Part shown: one piece after another, positions 54,601 through 63,060 of the stretch | How the letters are laid out: each line of letters begins with the position of its first letter | Position numbering within the stretch: position 1 is the stretch's first letter | IMG/VR virus record: IMGVR_UViG_3300047369_000650 | Span: 62,001 to 126,000 of that record | Source: a virus | Length of the DNA: 64,000 nucleotides | Reading direction: 5' to 3' (one strand) | The notes under the pieces: model-generated | Seen by the model: only the letters and a program-made list of their open reading frames with translations | What the model was told of the DNA's origin: nothing | Databases searched by the model: none | Position numbers and translations under genes: made by a program

Positions 54601-57600
54601 TTACTGCTAGTGGTATTAATGAAGATAGTGCTAGAATTTATCTTACATCAGAAGAAGATTCTCAGAGAACAATGGTTCTTAAAGTTGGAGATAATCTTAG
54701 TGATAAGATAGCATTTGAAGTTCCTGATAATGATGGCGTATTACAAAACGGGTTTATAAATTTTCATAGAGGTAATTTACATATTGTATTTGATCAAACA
54801 CCACAACTAGGTGGCGATTTAGATGTACAACAGTTTAGAATGTATAGAGAAAATTTAAATAATGAAATGATTGATCTTGGTTATACTTTAGGTTACGGTA
54901 GTAATAGTATAGCAATTTCGGCACGGCAAAGTATATTTAATTTCTTAGACAATAATAATAACGAAGAAGATAATTTCTTTGGTATATTTTCCAATAAAAA
55001 TGCTAATTTAGAAGCCACAACTGTAGATGATGCTGTTTTTGCTGTTATGGAAGACGGGTCTATAAAATTTAATTTCGAAGATTCTTCGACTACCATAACA
55101 GAAATAGGGACTAGTACCGGAAGACAAGAGGGTTTAACAACCGATGACGTTCCGGAAGGACCATCAGGATTAAATCTATATTTTGATTCTGCTAGAATGT
55201 TTATAGCACTAAAGCACGAAAATACTAATAATAACTCTGTATATGATGCTGCCGGTGGCGGTATAGGTAATATTAATGTTAATCAAGCAACTAAAACAAT
55301 TGAATTTGAAGGTATTACTAATACAGATGGATTACCAGAAGGTGCTAATAATTTATACTTTACAGACGAAAGAGCACAAGATGCTGTTGGTAATATTATG
55401 TCTGGTGATGATGATATATTAGTTACTTATACTGATAATGGCGGCGCAGCGGGCACTATAGAAATAACATCGACACTTACGCAAGGATCGGTATTTGGAT
55501 TACAAACTAAGTATGAATTACAGGGCGATGGAACAGCATCTAATAATGGACAAATAAAATTAAATATTGATTCTAATGGGGTCTCAAGAACTGAAACTAT
55601 TACAGTTACTGGTCTTAATGGAATCAATATTGATGGTTCTGGTACAAACTCATTAGTAGTTGATGCAGGTTCTTTAGTTAAAACTTATTCAGTATCAAGC
55701 GGTGATGTAACGGGCGGATCTAAACTAATTCTCACTGAAACTGATGTTGATAATAATACGGTAGATGATCAGGTTAGCTTTTTAGGTGCCGATGGTATTT
55801 CAGTATCTCAAGCCTCTGATGCAATAACAATATCTGGAATTGATCTTCAAGCTGTAAGTACGATTACAGCAAATCAGACTGGTGGTAATAGTTTTATAAC
55901 TTTAAATGATTCTAGCCCTGTTGCTGGAATTACTACAACTAATTTAGGTGTTACTGGAGCAAACGGTATTGAAATTAGTGTTGATAGTAATGGTGCAGGT
56001 AATGCTACTTTGGGTATCAGTGCAGCCGCTCTTCAAATTACTTCTACGCTACAAGCTAATGCATCTGCTGCCGGTGTTGATACTAGAATTACTTTTACCG
56101 AAACAGATGCTGCATCAAATTCTACAGCACAATTTATAGAATTTACTGGTACTGGCGGTATAACAGTTTCGTCTATAGCACCAGCCGGTGTTCATGACGG
56201 AATAATAACAATTGGTGCGGATAGTATGCACCACCCAAATACTACATATATTGCCAAGTTTGCTGATCCGCCTGGTGTTACAGAGAATGAAGTTGATTTT
56301 AAATTAATACACCAAGGTCCAGATAGTGGCGAAGATACAACACTAAAGATTAAATCTGTCGATGGTATTTTAACAAGAGAATCTGATGGAGAACTTGTTA
56401 TTGGTGCAATAGTTCAGATTGAACAGATTAATAACGAGACAATTACATTTTCAACTGATGCAACTGATGCTGCAATTTCTCTTGGCACTACAACCGAGTT
56501 TACAACAAATAGTTCTACATCAGAAACAATTACAATTAATCATGGTGCTACAGGATCTGGCGCTGCCCAAACTTCTGCAAATAGTGGTCAAACTGTTATA
56601 CAGAATATTTCACTGGATAAATTTGGCCATGTACAATCAATTACTAATGGTACAGTTGTTGGTCAATATCTTATGGCTGCAACTGGTGTTAATGAAGCCA
56701 ATCTAAGATTTGATACTCAGGCTAATGGACAAAGTGGTTCTGCACAAGATGTAACCCTTAAGGGTGGTGGGGCTGTTGTAGTAAGGTACGTAAACTCAAC
56801 AGAAATAGAAATTGATGTAGATAGTTCACAGTTTGCGCTTGGTTCTATAGGTGGTCATACCGACGTAGATATTACTACGAACGCACCAACTAATGGTCAA
56901 GCTTTAAAATGGAATGGAACAAATTTTGTTCCTGGCGATGTTGCTGTTTCTCTTGCAATGGATGATCTTTCAGATGTTAGTACAGCGGGTATAACTAATG
57001 GTCAAGCTATAATTTATAATGGAACATCTTTTGTTGCAGGTGATGCAGGAGAGACATATACCGCAGGAACTGGACTTTCTCTTGATGTAAATAATGAATT
57101 TACTAATACCGCCCCTGATCAAACAGTATCTTTAACAGGTAGTGGAGCAACATCTGTCAGTGGAACATATCCTAGCTTTACTATTAGTAGCACAGATACG
57201 AACACTGACACAACATATTCAGCTGGTAACGGCATTAGTTTAAGCGGTACCACATTTAGTGTTGGTGCTGGTAGTGGATTAACTCAAACTACGGGCGGCT
57301 TAGGAATGTCTGGGTCTTACACTGGTAATTTCCTTCTTACTGGCGCCTTTACAGCAACTGGAGATATTACTGCATTCGGAACATCTGATAAAAGATTAAA
57401 GACTAATATTTCTGTAATTGATAATGCTTTAGATAAGATAAATAAAATTTCTGGATATACATTTAACTGGAATGAATTAGCGGAAGATAAAGATCAAACT
57501 CTTAGAGAGGCTGGAGTTTTAGCCCAAGAAGTTGAAGAAGTATTACCAGAAGTTACTACAACAAGAGAAGATGGGTATAAAGCTGTTAGATATGAAAAAC

Positions 57601-57671
57601 TGGTTCCATTATTAATTGAAGCAATTAAAGAACTTTCCGAAAAAGTTGAAAGACTTGAAAGGGAAAAATAA
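51651..57671 (+). CDS. Giant tail fibre with C-terminal S74 intramolecular chaperone
   Basis: 2006 residues. After an N-terminal region (VARTIDYDTVWVEFSVD-like strands), long beta-rich stretches carry DSAYINGMRVDSAHI, LPEGANNLYFTDERA and repeated ITVTGLNGINIDGSG-type fibre motifs. The C-terminal 100 residues are a Peptidase_S74 domain: GTSDKRLKTNI (Ser1912 and Lys of the dyad), YTFNWNE, GVLAQEVEEVLPEV, VRYEKLVPLLIEAIKEL and a coiled-coil end. Such chaperones trimerise the fibre and then cut themselves off. The stop overlaps the next gene by one base, a gp37-gp38-like arrangement. The gene interrupts the head gene order after gp20. Confidence 0.85.
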   Translation: MYDLVSYITNKGQRGTIDPSSSPGVIARTIDYDTVWVEFSVDLETPPNPDYIRGWFFTDETLPGYSFFPNSSAIQTGTNPPDKKLYTSNVPVRLYLDEDTIIDPQGNRVLDFRLSTAVAQSESSLKNGQWIESTAADIIFTIYANGNPAQVFLDVLPVDEFESDFGSPTNSLTIDSAYINGMRVDSAHIRHLAYVNLIEGDSAQFEHIATNTLAANTLITDLEINGQKIYGVGSALSGNTLDLDYDEPTDRDNSVAITSLQSIHNFLDVNNSETGNYWALYNNLNAYTDTINKNNAIFSIDETGAVVAKSLEVNQYILDSGGLKWSKDSNVKIYYDSDVQAWRIEPDLFGYADSVTPGADSDLSLSSDNLLLNLSGKDGQFLSYGEASEAYYLDYALKTGRFIFDDDQLNEEKEFIPDTQLESMDSQGKYKYYDQFSNFSHYNIREFDSDPVENFTFPFNDSDAQVLRYDEITNSIYSDFAPRTFAGFISPKRYNSYNIKATFSSTTATDFPIFLVVAQLKIRGREYTISAFRRPKGILQEHSDYLELDHIAVNPPSWGLVYNYGQSDEYYFDFDWVTRGMAPAPVTPTFDGQSTSDWVSAGQTTVWGYKDNNILFVATNQFGSTDIENPELKTVILLNIEEEIAAGSTFLEPFLNAETSYGFGTQNQTNAVITNILFTTEDNDKNIFDLKNDLIYTFVSDREKDEFGVNSSGYYILDSSVGVDQVMNTGRLFYNDRSKILYWKDPDNSYQLIKEVDLSGLPQSSAYVEMRGTGLNNNSPAYLYIDNETEYFEFNQNPILLKGYHGHGRGLNLTTFDTVGTKLSSTTFDTHGSDSNSTLLSDAINNMTNGHIGAITSYDAWIANVNDTLRTTAFDQGLMKLYNAPTSPIRNPYAAVFQKTGINGTVKAHEISSDDSSASLYADLTFSITRGTFHTYGPEQPNSLSSWNGKREAWIDENHNTKINNTLMLTEGRYKGMAFEGTSFTASGINEDSARIYLTSEEDSQRTMVLKVGDNLSDKIAFEVPDNDGVLQNGFINFHRGNLHIVFDQTPQLGGDLDVQQFRMYRENLNNEMIDLGYTLGYGSNSIAISARQSIFNFLDNNNNEEDNFFGIFSNKNANLEATTVDDAVFAVMEDGSIKFNFEDSSTTITEIGTSTGRQEGLTTDDVPEGPSGLNLYFDSARMFIALKHENTNNNSVYDAAGGGIGNINVNQATKTIEFEGITNTDGLPEGANNLYFTDERAQDAVGNIMSGDDDILVTYTDNGGAAGTIEITSTLTQGSVFGLQTKYELQGDGTASNNGQIKLNIDSNGVSRTETITVTGLNGINIDGSGTNSLVVDAGSLVKTYSVSSGDVTGGSKLILTETDVDNNTVDDQVSFLGADGISVSQASDAITISGIDLQAVSTITANQTGGNSFITLNDSSPVAGITTTNLGVTGANGIEISVDSNGAGNATLGISAAALQITSTLQANASAAGVDTRITFTETDAASNSTAQFIEFTGTGGITVSSIAPAGVHDGIITIGADSMHHPNTTYIAKFADPPGVTENEVDFKLIHQGPDSGEDTTLKIKSVDGILTRESDGELVIGAIVQIEQINNETITFSTDATDAAISLGTTTEFTTNSSTSETITINHGATGSGAAQTSANSGQTVIQNISLDKFGHVQSITNGTVVGQYLMAATGVNEANLRFDTQANGQSGSAQDVTLKGGGAVVVRYVNSTEIEIDVDSSQFALGSIGGHTDVDITTNAPTNGQALKWNGTNFVPGDVAVSLAMDDLSDVSTAGITNGQAIIYNGTSFVAGDAGETYTAGTGLSLDVNNEFTNTAPDQTVSLTGSGATSVSGTYPSFTISSTDTNTDTTYSAGNGISLSGTTFSVGAGSGLTQTTGGLGMSGSYTGNFLLTGAFTATGDITAFGTSDKRLKTNISVIDNALDKINKISGYTFNWNELAEDKDQTLREAGVLAQEVEEVLPEVTTTREDGYKAVRYEKLVPLLIEAIKELSEKVERLEREK

Positions 57672-58894
57672 TGCCATTTATACCAAACACCGGAGCTATA
57701 TCATTTAATAATAACATAGAAGATGTATTTGAAGATCAGTCAACTCCTGCAATGAGTTTATCAGAGTTTTATAGAAATGGAACTAATGTTCAAACAGCTA
57801 TATCCGCAACTAATGTTATAACTAATTCTGTAGTTACATCTGGAATCCCTACAAGCGGTCAAATTAGTTTTAGCGATTTTAGAAATCAAGGATTTAATAC
57901 TATACCGGTATCGGCAATATTTGATAGAAGTAATGTTACACTTGGTTCAAATGTTACTTTTACTGTACCAGCCAACGTCACCCAAATATCTGCTGTTTGT
58001 GTAGGCGCTGGAGGCGGCGGAGGAGGTAATTCATCTACTTCATTTACTGGAGCATCTGCAGGCGGTGGGGGCGGTACAGTCTATGGTAATATTTCAGTAT
58101 CTCCAGGTGATACTTTTACTGTAGTGGTCGGCGCGGGTGGTGCTGGCGGAACAAGTTCCGGAGCAGATGGGTCTGATGGTGGTGATACTTATATTCTTGA
58201 CTCGAGTGGTTCTACAAGACTAATTGCATATGGCGGTGAGGGCGGACTAACTGATGTAAACAATAACACTGCAGGTGGTGCCGGTGGTATGAGTGGCGGC
58301 TCTGATAAAACGGGCGGAGGTACTGGTGGCCGCGGCGGTTCTAGTTCAACAGCTATCCCACATAAATCTCCAGGTGGTGGTGGTGCAGGTGGTTATCAGA
58401 GTTCTGGTGGTCGTGGTTGGCATGCGGATGGATCCCCGTCGGCTGGTACTGGCTTTGCAGGTGGTGGTGGGGGTGGCTCAAGAACACAGTCAAGTTCTTC
58501 AAATAATGGGTTTCCAGAAGATTTTCAAGCTGGTGGCGCTACTGGAATATACGGTATGGGTGATGGTGGGCAAGCATTCATCAACTCACCGCTTGGTGTA
58601 CATGTGCAATACTCAAGACACGGAAGCAATTGGAAATCAGCAGCTTTCTTTGCTGGTCCGTTAGGACCATCAAGCGGTGCAGGTTCGATAACTCCACCAA
58701 CTTCTGGTTCAGCTAATCATCCATCATTTAGCGGTCAAGCTGCTTCACCTGGCGGTGGTGGTGCTGGTATTATTCAAAGTACTATTGGTCATGGACAAAA
58801 AGGCGGTGATGGGGCTGTAAGAATTGTTTGGGGCAATCAAAGTAATGGAGCAACAAGGCAATATCCCGATTATGATGATGTATTGGGAGATTAA
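57671..58894 (+). CDS. Glycine-rich fibre-tip adhesin, gp38-like
   Basis: 407 residues. An N-terminal part (GAISFNNNIEDVF, SGQISFSDFRNQGFNT) leads to AVCVGAGGGGGG and at least eight Gly-rich runs such as GGAGGYQSSGGRG and AGGGGGGSRTQ, separated by short Ser/Thr/Asn loops. This is the composition of polyglycine-II sandwich adhesins such as gp38 of phage S16. The one-base overlap with the long fibre gene fits a fibre-plus-tip pair, where variable loops between Gly runs touch the receptor. An alternative is the Gly_rich_2 family of unknown virion proteins. Confidence 0.7.
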   Translation: MPFIPNTGAISFNNNIEDVFEDQSTPAMSLSEFYRNGTNVQTAISATNVITNSVVTSGIPTSGQISFSDFRNQGFNTIPVSAIFDRSNVTLGSNVTFTVPANVTQISAVCVGAGGGGGGNSSTSFTGASAGGGGGTVYGNISVSPGDTFTVVVGAGGAGGTSSGADGSDGGDTYILDSSGSTRLIAYGGEGGLTDVNNNTAGGAGGMSGGSDKTGGGTGGRGGSSSTAIPHKSPGGGGAGGYQSSGGRGWHADGSPSAGTGFAGGGGGGSRTQSSSSNNGFPEDFQAGGATGIYGMGDGGQAFINSPLGVHVQYSRHGSNWKSAAFFAGPLGPSSGAGSITPPTSGSANHPSFSGQAASPGGGGAGIIQSTIGHGQKGGDGAVRIVWGNQSNGATRQYPDYDDVLGD

Positions 58895-58913
58895 AAGTCA
58901 AAAACTTAATTTA

Positions 58914-58921
58914 TATAAATA
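58914..58921 (+). promoter_or_regulatory. T4-type late promoter box TATAAATA
   Basis: An exact box 22 bases upstream of the prohead core gene, restarting head gene transcription after the inserted fibre genes. Confidence 0.8.
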
Positions 58922-58943
58922 ATCTAAAATATGGAGAATAATT

Positions 58944-59273
58944 ATGGATGATGAATTAAATAATGTTACAGATGTTTCAGACGAAAACATCGAAAGTCTT
59001 GAAGATATTGATACAGTAGATACATCTGCTGAAGAAGATACAAGTGATGAACCAGAAGTAGAACTAGATCCAATCGAAGCGATGATATCGTCTATTGAGG
59101 ATAAAGATTTTGTAAATTCTTCAAATATTTTTAATAATTTGGTTTCTGATAAATTAGCAGATGCAATTGATAATAAAAGAATTGAATTAGCTAATAGATT
59201 ATATAATAACGCACCTGAAGAAGTAGATGCAGAAGTAGATATGGAAGTAGAAGTAGAAGATGAAATCGTTTAA
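58944..59273 (+). CDS. 67: Prohead core protein, gp67-like
   Basis: 109 residues, strongly acidic, with a NIFNNLVSDKLADAIDNKRI helix resembling core proteins of T4-like phages. Position directly before gp68- and gp21-like genes supports gp67. It would be part of the inner scaffold and be degraded by gp21. A 14-base overlap leads into the next gene. Confidence 0.7.
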   Translation: MDDELNNVTDVSDENIESLEDIDTVDTSAEEDTSDEPEVELDPIEAMISSIEDKDFVNSSNIFNNLVSDKLADAIDNKRIELANRLYNNAPEEVDAEVDMEVEVEDEIV

Positions 59274-59454
59274 AACTTTAAAAGCCAGCTTAGATGAATC
59301 TAAGAAGATGAAAGTTAAAGGCATTGCAATTGAGATTGTAAAGGTCAAAAATAAGTTTCAGGCTAAAGTTGATGGTGACGTTTTAGATACTTATGCTTCG
59401 GAAAAAGAAGCTGAGAAAATGGCGAAAGAATTCGTCAAACAGTATAAAGGATAA
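59260..59454 (+). CDS. 68: Prohead core protein, gp68-like
   Basis: 64 residues, basic (MKSFKTLKASLDESKKMKVK...). Size, charge and the place between gp67-like and gp21 genes match gp68, a minor scaffold protein affecting head shape. Sequence similarity is too short for certainty. Confidence 0.65.
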   Translation: MKSFKTLKASLDESKKMKVKGIAIEIVKVKNKFQAKVDGDVLDTYASEKEAEKMAKEFVKQYKG

Positions 59455-59458
59455 AACT

Positions 59459-60112
59459 ATGAAGCTTATTGCGGAATACAATGATCAAGAACTATCTTAT
59501 GTTACCGAAGAGGTAGATGAGAGTGGTAAGAAAAACTATGTGATCGAAGGTATCTTCGCACAAGCTGAAAGTAAGAATAGAAACGGCAGAATCTACCCTA
59601 GAGGTATTATGGAGTCTGCAGTTCATAAATTTGCGACTGAACAAGTTGCAACTAAGAGAGCGGTTGGAGAGTTAAATCATCCAGAAGGACCAACTGTTAA
59701 CTTAGATAAGGTTTCGCATCGCATTACCGAGATGACTTGGGAAGGTAATAATGTGATGGGGAAAGCGCTTATATTAGATACTCCAATGGGAAACATTGTA
59801 AAAGGTCTCCTCGATGGTGGTGTTCAACTAGGCGTTTCAACTCGTGGTATGGGAAGTCTTGAGAATCGTAATGGGACAATGTATGTAAAGGAAGACTTTA
59901 TGTTAAACACTGTCGACATTGTACAAGATCCATCTGCTCCAGAAGCTTTCGTTAATGGGATTATGGAAGGTGTAGAGTGGGTTTGGAACAATGGTGTTAT
60001 TCAACCTCAAGATATTGAAGAAATTGAGACTGAAATTAAAAAAGCTCCGCGTGCTGATATGCATTTAGTGCAGGAACGTGAGTTTAAGAATTTCCTCTCG
60101 TTGCTCAAATAA
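59459..60112 (+). CDS. 21: Prohead protease gp21
   Basis: 217 residues from the ATG at 59459; a frame-compatible upstream TTG would lie in gp68. NRNGRIYPRGIM, GELNHPEGPTVNL (catalytic His) and LGVSTRGMGSL (catalytic Ser) are the conserved herpes-like assembly protease core, and VDIVQDPSAPEAFV follows. It matures the prohead by cutting at (I/L)-x-E sites in gp22, gp23 and packaged internal proteins. Confidence 0.95.
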   Translation: MKLIAEYNDQELSYVTEEVDESGKKNYVIEGIFAQAESKNRNGRIYPRGIMESAVHKFATEQVATKRAVGELNHPEGPTVNLDKVSHRITEMTWEGNNVMGKALILDTPMGNIVKGLLDGGVQLGVSTRGMGSLENRNGTMYVKEDFMLNTVDIVQDPSAPEAFVNGIMEGVEWVWNNGVIQPQDIEEIETEIKKAPRADMHLVQEREFKNFLSLLK

Positions 60113-60126
60113 AAGAGGAGTCAAAC

Positions 60127-61179
60127 ATGACTGATCAAATACAAGACCAGGAAGTTGAGCTCGATGAAGCAGCGGAAGTTGTGGACGAAGCTCATGATCC
60201 TAAAAATGCAGAAGCTCAATCAGTCGACAGTGTCGATAAAGCAGCTAAAGCAGTAACAAAACAGGCGCCAATTCCGAAAACAAAAGCGGGAATGGTTAAT
60301 GCTATGTACGGTAAGCTACAAGCAATGAAAAAAGCGGATCTTCAAGCGTCATATAAAACTATGATGGGCGAAGAAGTTGAAATCGAAGATGAGATTGTTG
60401 TCTCAGAACATAAAGAAGACCTTCAAGCACTTATTGCTAACGAAGAGGGTCTTGCGGAAGGTTTCAAAGAAAAAGCCGCTACAATTTTTGAAGCAGCTGT
60501 TAATTCAAAAGTGAATGAAGCAGTAGCTAAGAAAGAAGCTGAACTCGAAGCAACTATTGCTGAAAGAGTAACAGCCCTTGAAGAGCATTATGCAACAGAA
60601 ATTGAAGAAGGTCTCAACGAAACACGTGGAGAGCTTGTTGAGAAAATCGACAGCTATCTAAACTATGTAGTTGAAACTTGGATGGAAGAAAACAAATTGG
60701 CTGTAGAAGCTGGTTTGAGAACAGAGATTGCAGAAACATTCATGAACAATTTGAAAGACTTGTTTACTGAATCTTATATCGAAGTTCCAGAATCCAAAAT
60801 TGATCTTGTGGACGATTTGGTAGAGCAAGTTGAAGAGCTTGAAAGCCAATTGAATTCACAAACAGAGAAAAACATGGAAATGTCAGAATCTGTAAAATCA
60901 ATGAAAAAAGAAGTTTGCATTCGTGAAGCTTCTAAAGACCTAGCAGAAACACAAGTTGAAAAACTTAGAAGTCTTGCTGAAAGTGTTGACTTTACAACCG
61001 AAGAAGATTTTGCTTCAAAAATCTCTACACTTAAAGAATCATATTTTGCTCAGAAACCTGTAGAAACTACAGAAGCACCAGTAGAAATGGTTAATGAAAG
61101 TGTTGTAGAAGAAGAAGCTGATGAAACAGAAATTTCAAGCAACATGGATAAATATCTCTCAGCATTGAGAACATCTTAA
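60127..61179 (+). CDS. 22: Prohead scaffold protein gp22
   Basis: 350 residues, acidic and mostly helical/coiled-coil (for example KEAELEATIAERVTALEEHY and DDLVEQVEELESQLNSQTEK), ending in SSNMDKYLSALRTS, a typical gp22 end. It is the main core scaffold around which gp23 assembles and is digested by gp21. GAGGAG precedes the start by seven bases. Confidence 0.9.
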   Translation: MTDQIQDQEVELDEAAEVVDEAHDPKNAEAQSVDSVDKAAKAVTKQAPIPKTKAGMVNAMYGKLQAMKKADLQASYKTMMGEEVEIEDEIVVSEHKEDLQALIANEEGLAEGFKEKAATIFEAAVNSKVNEAVAKKEAELEATIAERVTALEEHYATEIEEGLNETRGELVEKIDSYLNYVVETWMEENKLAVEAGLRTEIAETFMNNLKDLFTESYIEVPESKIDLVDDLVEQVEELESQLNSQTEKNMEMSESVKSMKKEVCIREASKDLAETQVEKLRSLAESVDFTTEEDFASKISTLKESYFAQKPVETTEAPVEMVNESVVEEEADETEISSNMDKYLSALRTS

Positions 61180-61198
61180 TTTAAGGGGACAAAAGAAA

Positions 61199-62530
61199 AT
61201 GTCTAATACATATAAAAATCTCACAGAGAAATGGGCACCAGTGCTCAACGAAGAATCAGCAGGTAAAATCGATGATTCTTACAGAAAATCAGTAACAGCT
61301 GTAGTTCTTGAGAATCAAGAAAAAGCTCTTGCTGAGCAGCGTCAAGCAGAGCAAGGTTTCTTGTCAGAAAACGCTCCATCAAATAACACCGGTTCAGTAG
61401 GTAACTGGGATCCAATCCTTATCTCACTTGTACGTCGTGCAATGCCAAACATGATGGCTTATGATGTATGTGGTGTGCAGCCAATGACTGGACCAACAGG
61501 CTTGATCTTCGCAATGAAGTCACGCTATGGTGCAGGTGCAACAACCTCAACTGAAGCTCTATATAACGAAGCAAATACTGCTTGGGGCGGAGATTCAACA
61601 GGTGCTAACGGTTCAGCAGGTCCATCAGGTCTTTCTGGTGTAACTGATGCTGCAGCAGATGGTTCACTCGATAATGACCGTGTAGCTAACGGCTTTGCTG
61701 GTGGTATGCCATTAACAGATGGTGAAGCACTTGGTAATACATCATCTACTTTCAACGAAATGGGTTTCACCATTGAAAAAGCAACTGTGTCTGCAAAAAC
61801 ACGTGCGTTGAAAGCAGAGTATAGCCTAGAGCTAGCACAAGACTTGAAAGCAATTCATGGTCTTGATGCAGAATCAGAATTGGCAAATATCTTGTCAACA
61901 GAGATTCTTGCGGAAATCAACCGTGAAGTAATCCGTACAATTAACTCACAAGCTAAGACTGGTGCTGCTACAGCTCAAACCGCTCTTAATGGTGTGTTTG
62001 ATCTTGCAAACGATGCTGATGGCCGTTGGTCAGTAGAGAAGTTTAAAGGTCTTATGGTACAAATCGAGCGTGAAGCAAATACAATTGCTAAAGAAACTCG
62101 TAGAGGCCGCGGTAACTTCATCATCACATCATCAGACGTAGCATCATGCTTGTCTGCAACAGGTATGCTTGATTATGCTCCGGCATTAGCAACTAACCTA
62201 AATGTAGATGATACAGGTAATACTTTTGCTGGTGTTCTTAACGGACGCACAAAAGTATATATCGATCCATATGCAACAACCGATTATGTAACCGTAGGTT
62301 ATAAAGGTACTAATGCATATGACGCCGGTGTATTCTATTGCCCATATGTACCACTAACTATGGTACGTGCCGTAGGTGAGAATGACTTCCAGCCAAAAAT
62401 CGGGTTTAAAACTCGTTACGGCATGGTATCAAACCCATTCGTAGGTGCAAACCCAGCGAGCGGTCTTGCTGCAGCAAAAACCAATCAGTACTACAGAATC
62501 TTCCGTGTGGATAACATCCTTAACGCATAA
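61199..62530 (+). CDS. 23: Major capsid protein gp23
   Basis: 443 residues. The N-terminal peptide contains GFLSE/N (after Glu57), a likely gp21 cut site, followed by WDPILISLVRRAMPNMMAYD and GVQPMTGPTGLIFAMKSRYG, hallmark gp23 sequences with the HK97 fold. The codons look more G/C-ending than in most of the window, as expected for the most abundant virion protein. Two terminator hairpins follow. Confidence 0.97.
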   Translation: MSNTYKNLTEKWAPVLNEESAGKIDDSYRKSVTAVVLENQEKALAEQRQAEQGFLSENAPSNNTGSVGNWDPILISLVRRAMPNMMAYDVCGVQPMTGPTGLIFAMKSRYGAGATTSTEALYNEANTAWGGDSTGANGSAGPSGLSGVTDAAADGSLDNDRVANGFAGGMPLTDGEALGNTSSTFNEMGFTIEKATVSAKTRALKAEYSLELAQDLKAIHGLDAESELANILSTEILAEINREVIRTINSQAKTGAATAQTALNGVFDLANDADGRWSVEKFKGLMVQIEREANTIAKETRRGRGNFIITSSDVASCLSATGMLDYAPALATNLNVDDTGNTFAGVLNGRTKVYIDPYATTDYVTVGYKGTNAYDAGVFYCPYVPLTMVRAVGENDFQPKIGFKTRYGMVSNPFVGANPASGLAAAKTNQYYRIFRVDNILNA

Positions 62531-62548
62531 GATTTAAATATAAAAAAA

Positions 62549-62568
62549 GGGAGGGGTTCAACCCTCCC
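62549..62568 (-). terminator. Terminator hairpin for the minus-strand gene
   Basis: GGGAGGG (62549-62555) pairs with CCCTCCC (62562-62568). On the minus strand it is followed by seven T (complement of the A-run at 62542-62548), so it ends transcripts of the 62597-62947 gene. Confidence 0.8.
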
Positions 62569-62572
62569 AACT

Positions 62573-62598
62573 AAGCTCCATTCGTGGGGCTTTTTTTT
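62573..62598 (+). terminator. Terminator of gp23 with TTCG loop
   Basis: AAGCTCCA (62573-62580), loop TTCG, TGGGGCTT (62585-62592) and an 8-base T-run. The last two T of the run are part of the stop codon of the convergent minus-strand gene. Confidence 0.9.
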
Positions 62599-62947
62599 AT
62601 GCCATCTTATTAGACATTTTCTTTAACCATTGAAACATGATTTTATCTGCCCACTCAGGATTTTTATTTTTTAAGATTTCAAGAGGAGCACCCTCAGGGC
62701 CTTCTTTTTTGCGGGCTTCTACATATTCTTCAATAGTAAAGCTTTTAATTAATTCTTTTAGAAATTTAGCCTTGGTGAAAGGACCGTTATACTTAAACCG
62801 AGCTATGAATAATTCCATTGGCATACCTACACGTGATGGGTGACAGTTAGGAGCAACTTGATCCCAAGTGGGTTGACCTTCATAAGTACCAGTGTACTCA
62901 AGATAACCACCGTGAAAAGTAAATTTAGATTTATCAAACTTAGTCAT
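62597..62947 (-). CDS. Conserved hypothetical phage protein, 116 aa
   Basis: FTFHGGYLEYTGTYEG near the start and ELFIARFKYNGPFTKAKFLKE followed by FTIEEYVEARKKEG form a pattern I recall from a short conserved protein of marine T4-like phages. Function unknown. It is convergent to gp23 and has its own early-type promoter on the minus strand, so it is expressed at a different time from the flanking late genes. CGGAGAAAG precedes the start. Confidence 0.75.
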   Translation of the reverse strand: MTKFDKSKFTFHGGYLEYTGTYEGQPTWDQVAPNCHPSRVGMPMELFIARFKYNGPFTKAKFLKELIKSFTIEEYVEARKKEGPEGAPLEILKNKNPEWADKIMFQWLKKMSNKMA

Positions 62948-62975
62948 ATCTTTCTCCGATTCTATTTACTCTTAC

Positions 62976-63004
62976 AACATATACTAAAAAACATCACTTG
63001 TAAA
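62976..63004 (-). promoter_or_regulatory. Early-type promoter, minus strand (TTTACA-17-TATGTT)
   Basis: On the minus strand TGCATTTTAGGGG leads into TTTACA (63004-62999), then 17 bases and TATGTT (62981-62976), 29 bases upstream of the 116-aa gene. Confidence 0.75.
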
Positions 63005-63028
63005 CCCCTAAAATGCACTTTTTTTCAA

Positions 63029-63036
63029 TATAAATA
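63029..63036 (+). promoter_or_regulatory. T4-type late promoter box TATAAATA
   Basis: An exact box 24 bases upstream of the tail-tube-family gene, back to back with the minus-strand early promoter at 62976-63004. Confidence 0.8.
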
Positions 63037-63060
63037 GATATAACTTCAACGGAGAGGCAT

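Noticed and set aside
42902-62530. Host prophage or integrative element
   Set aside because: No integrase, attachment site or repressor is visible; a headful-packaging T4-type gene order indicates a lytic phage.
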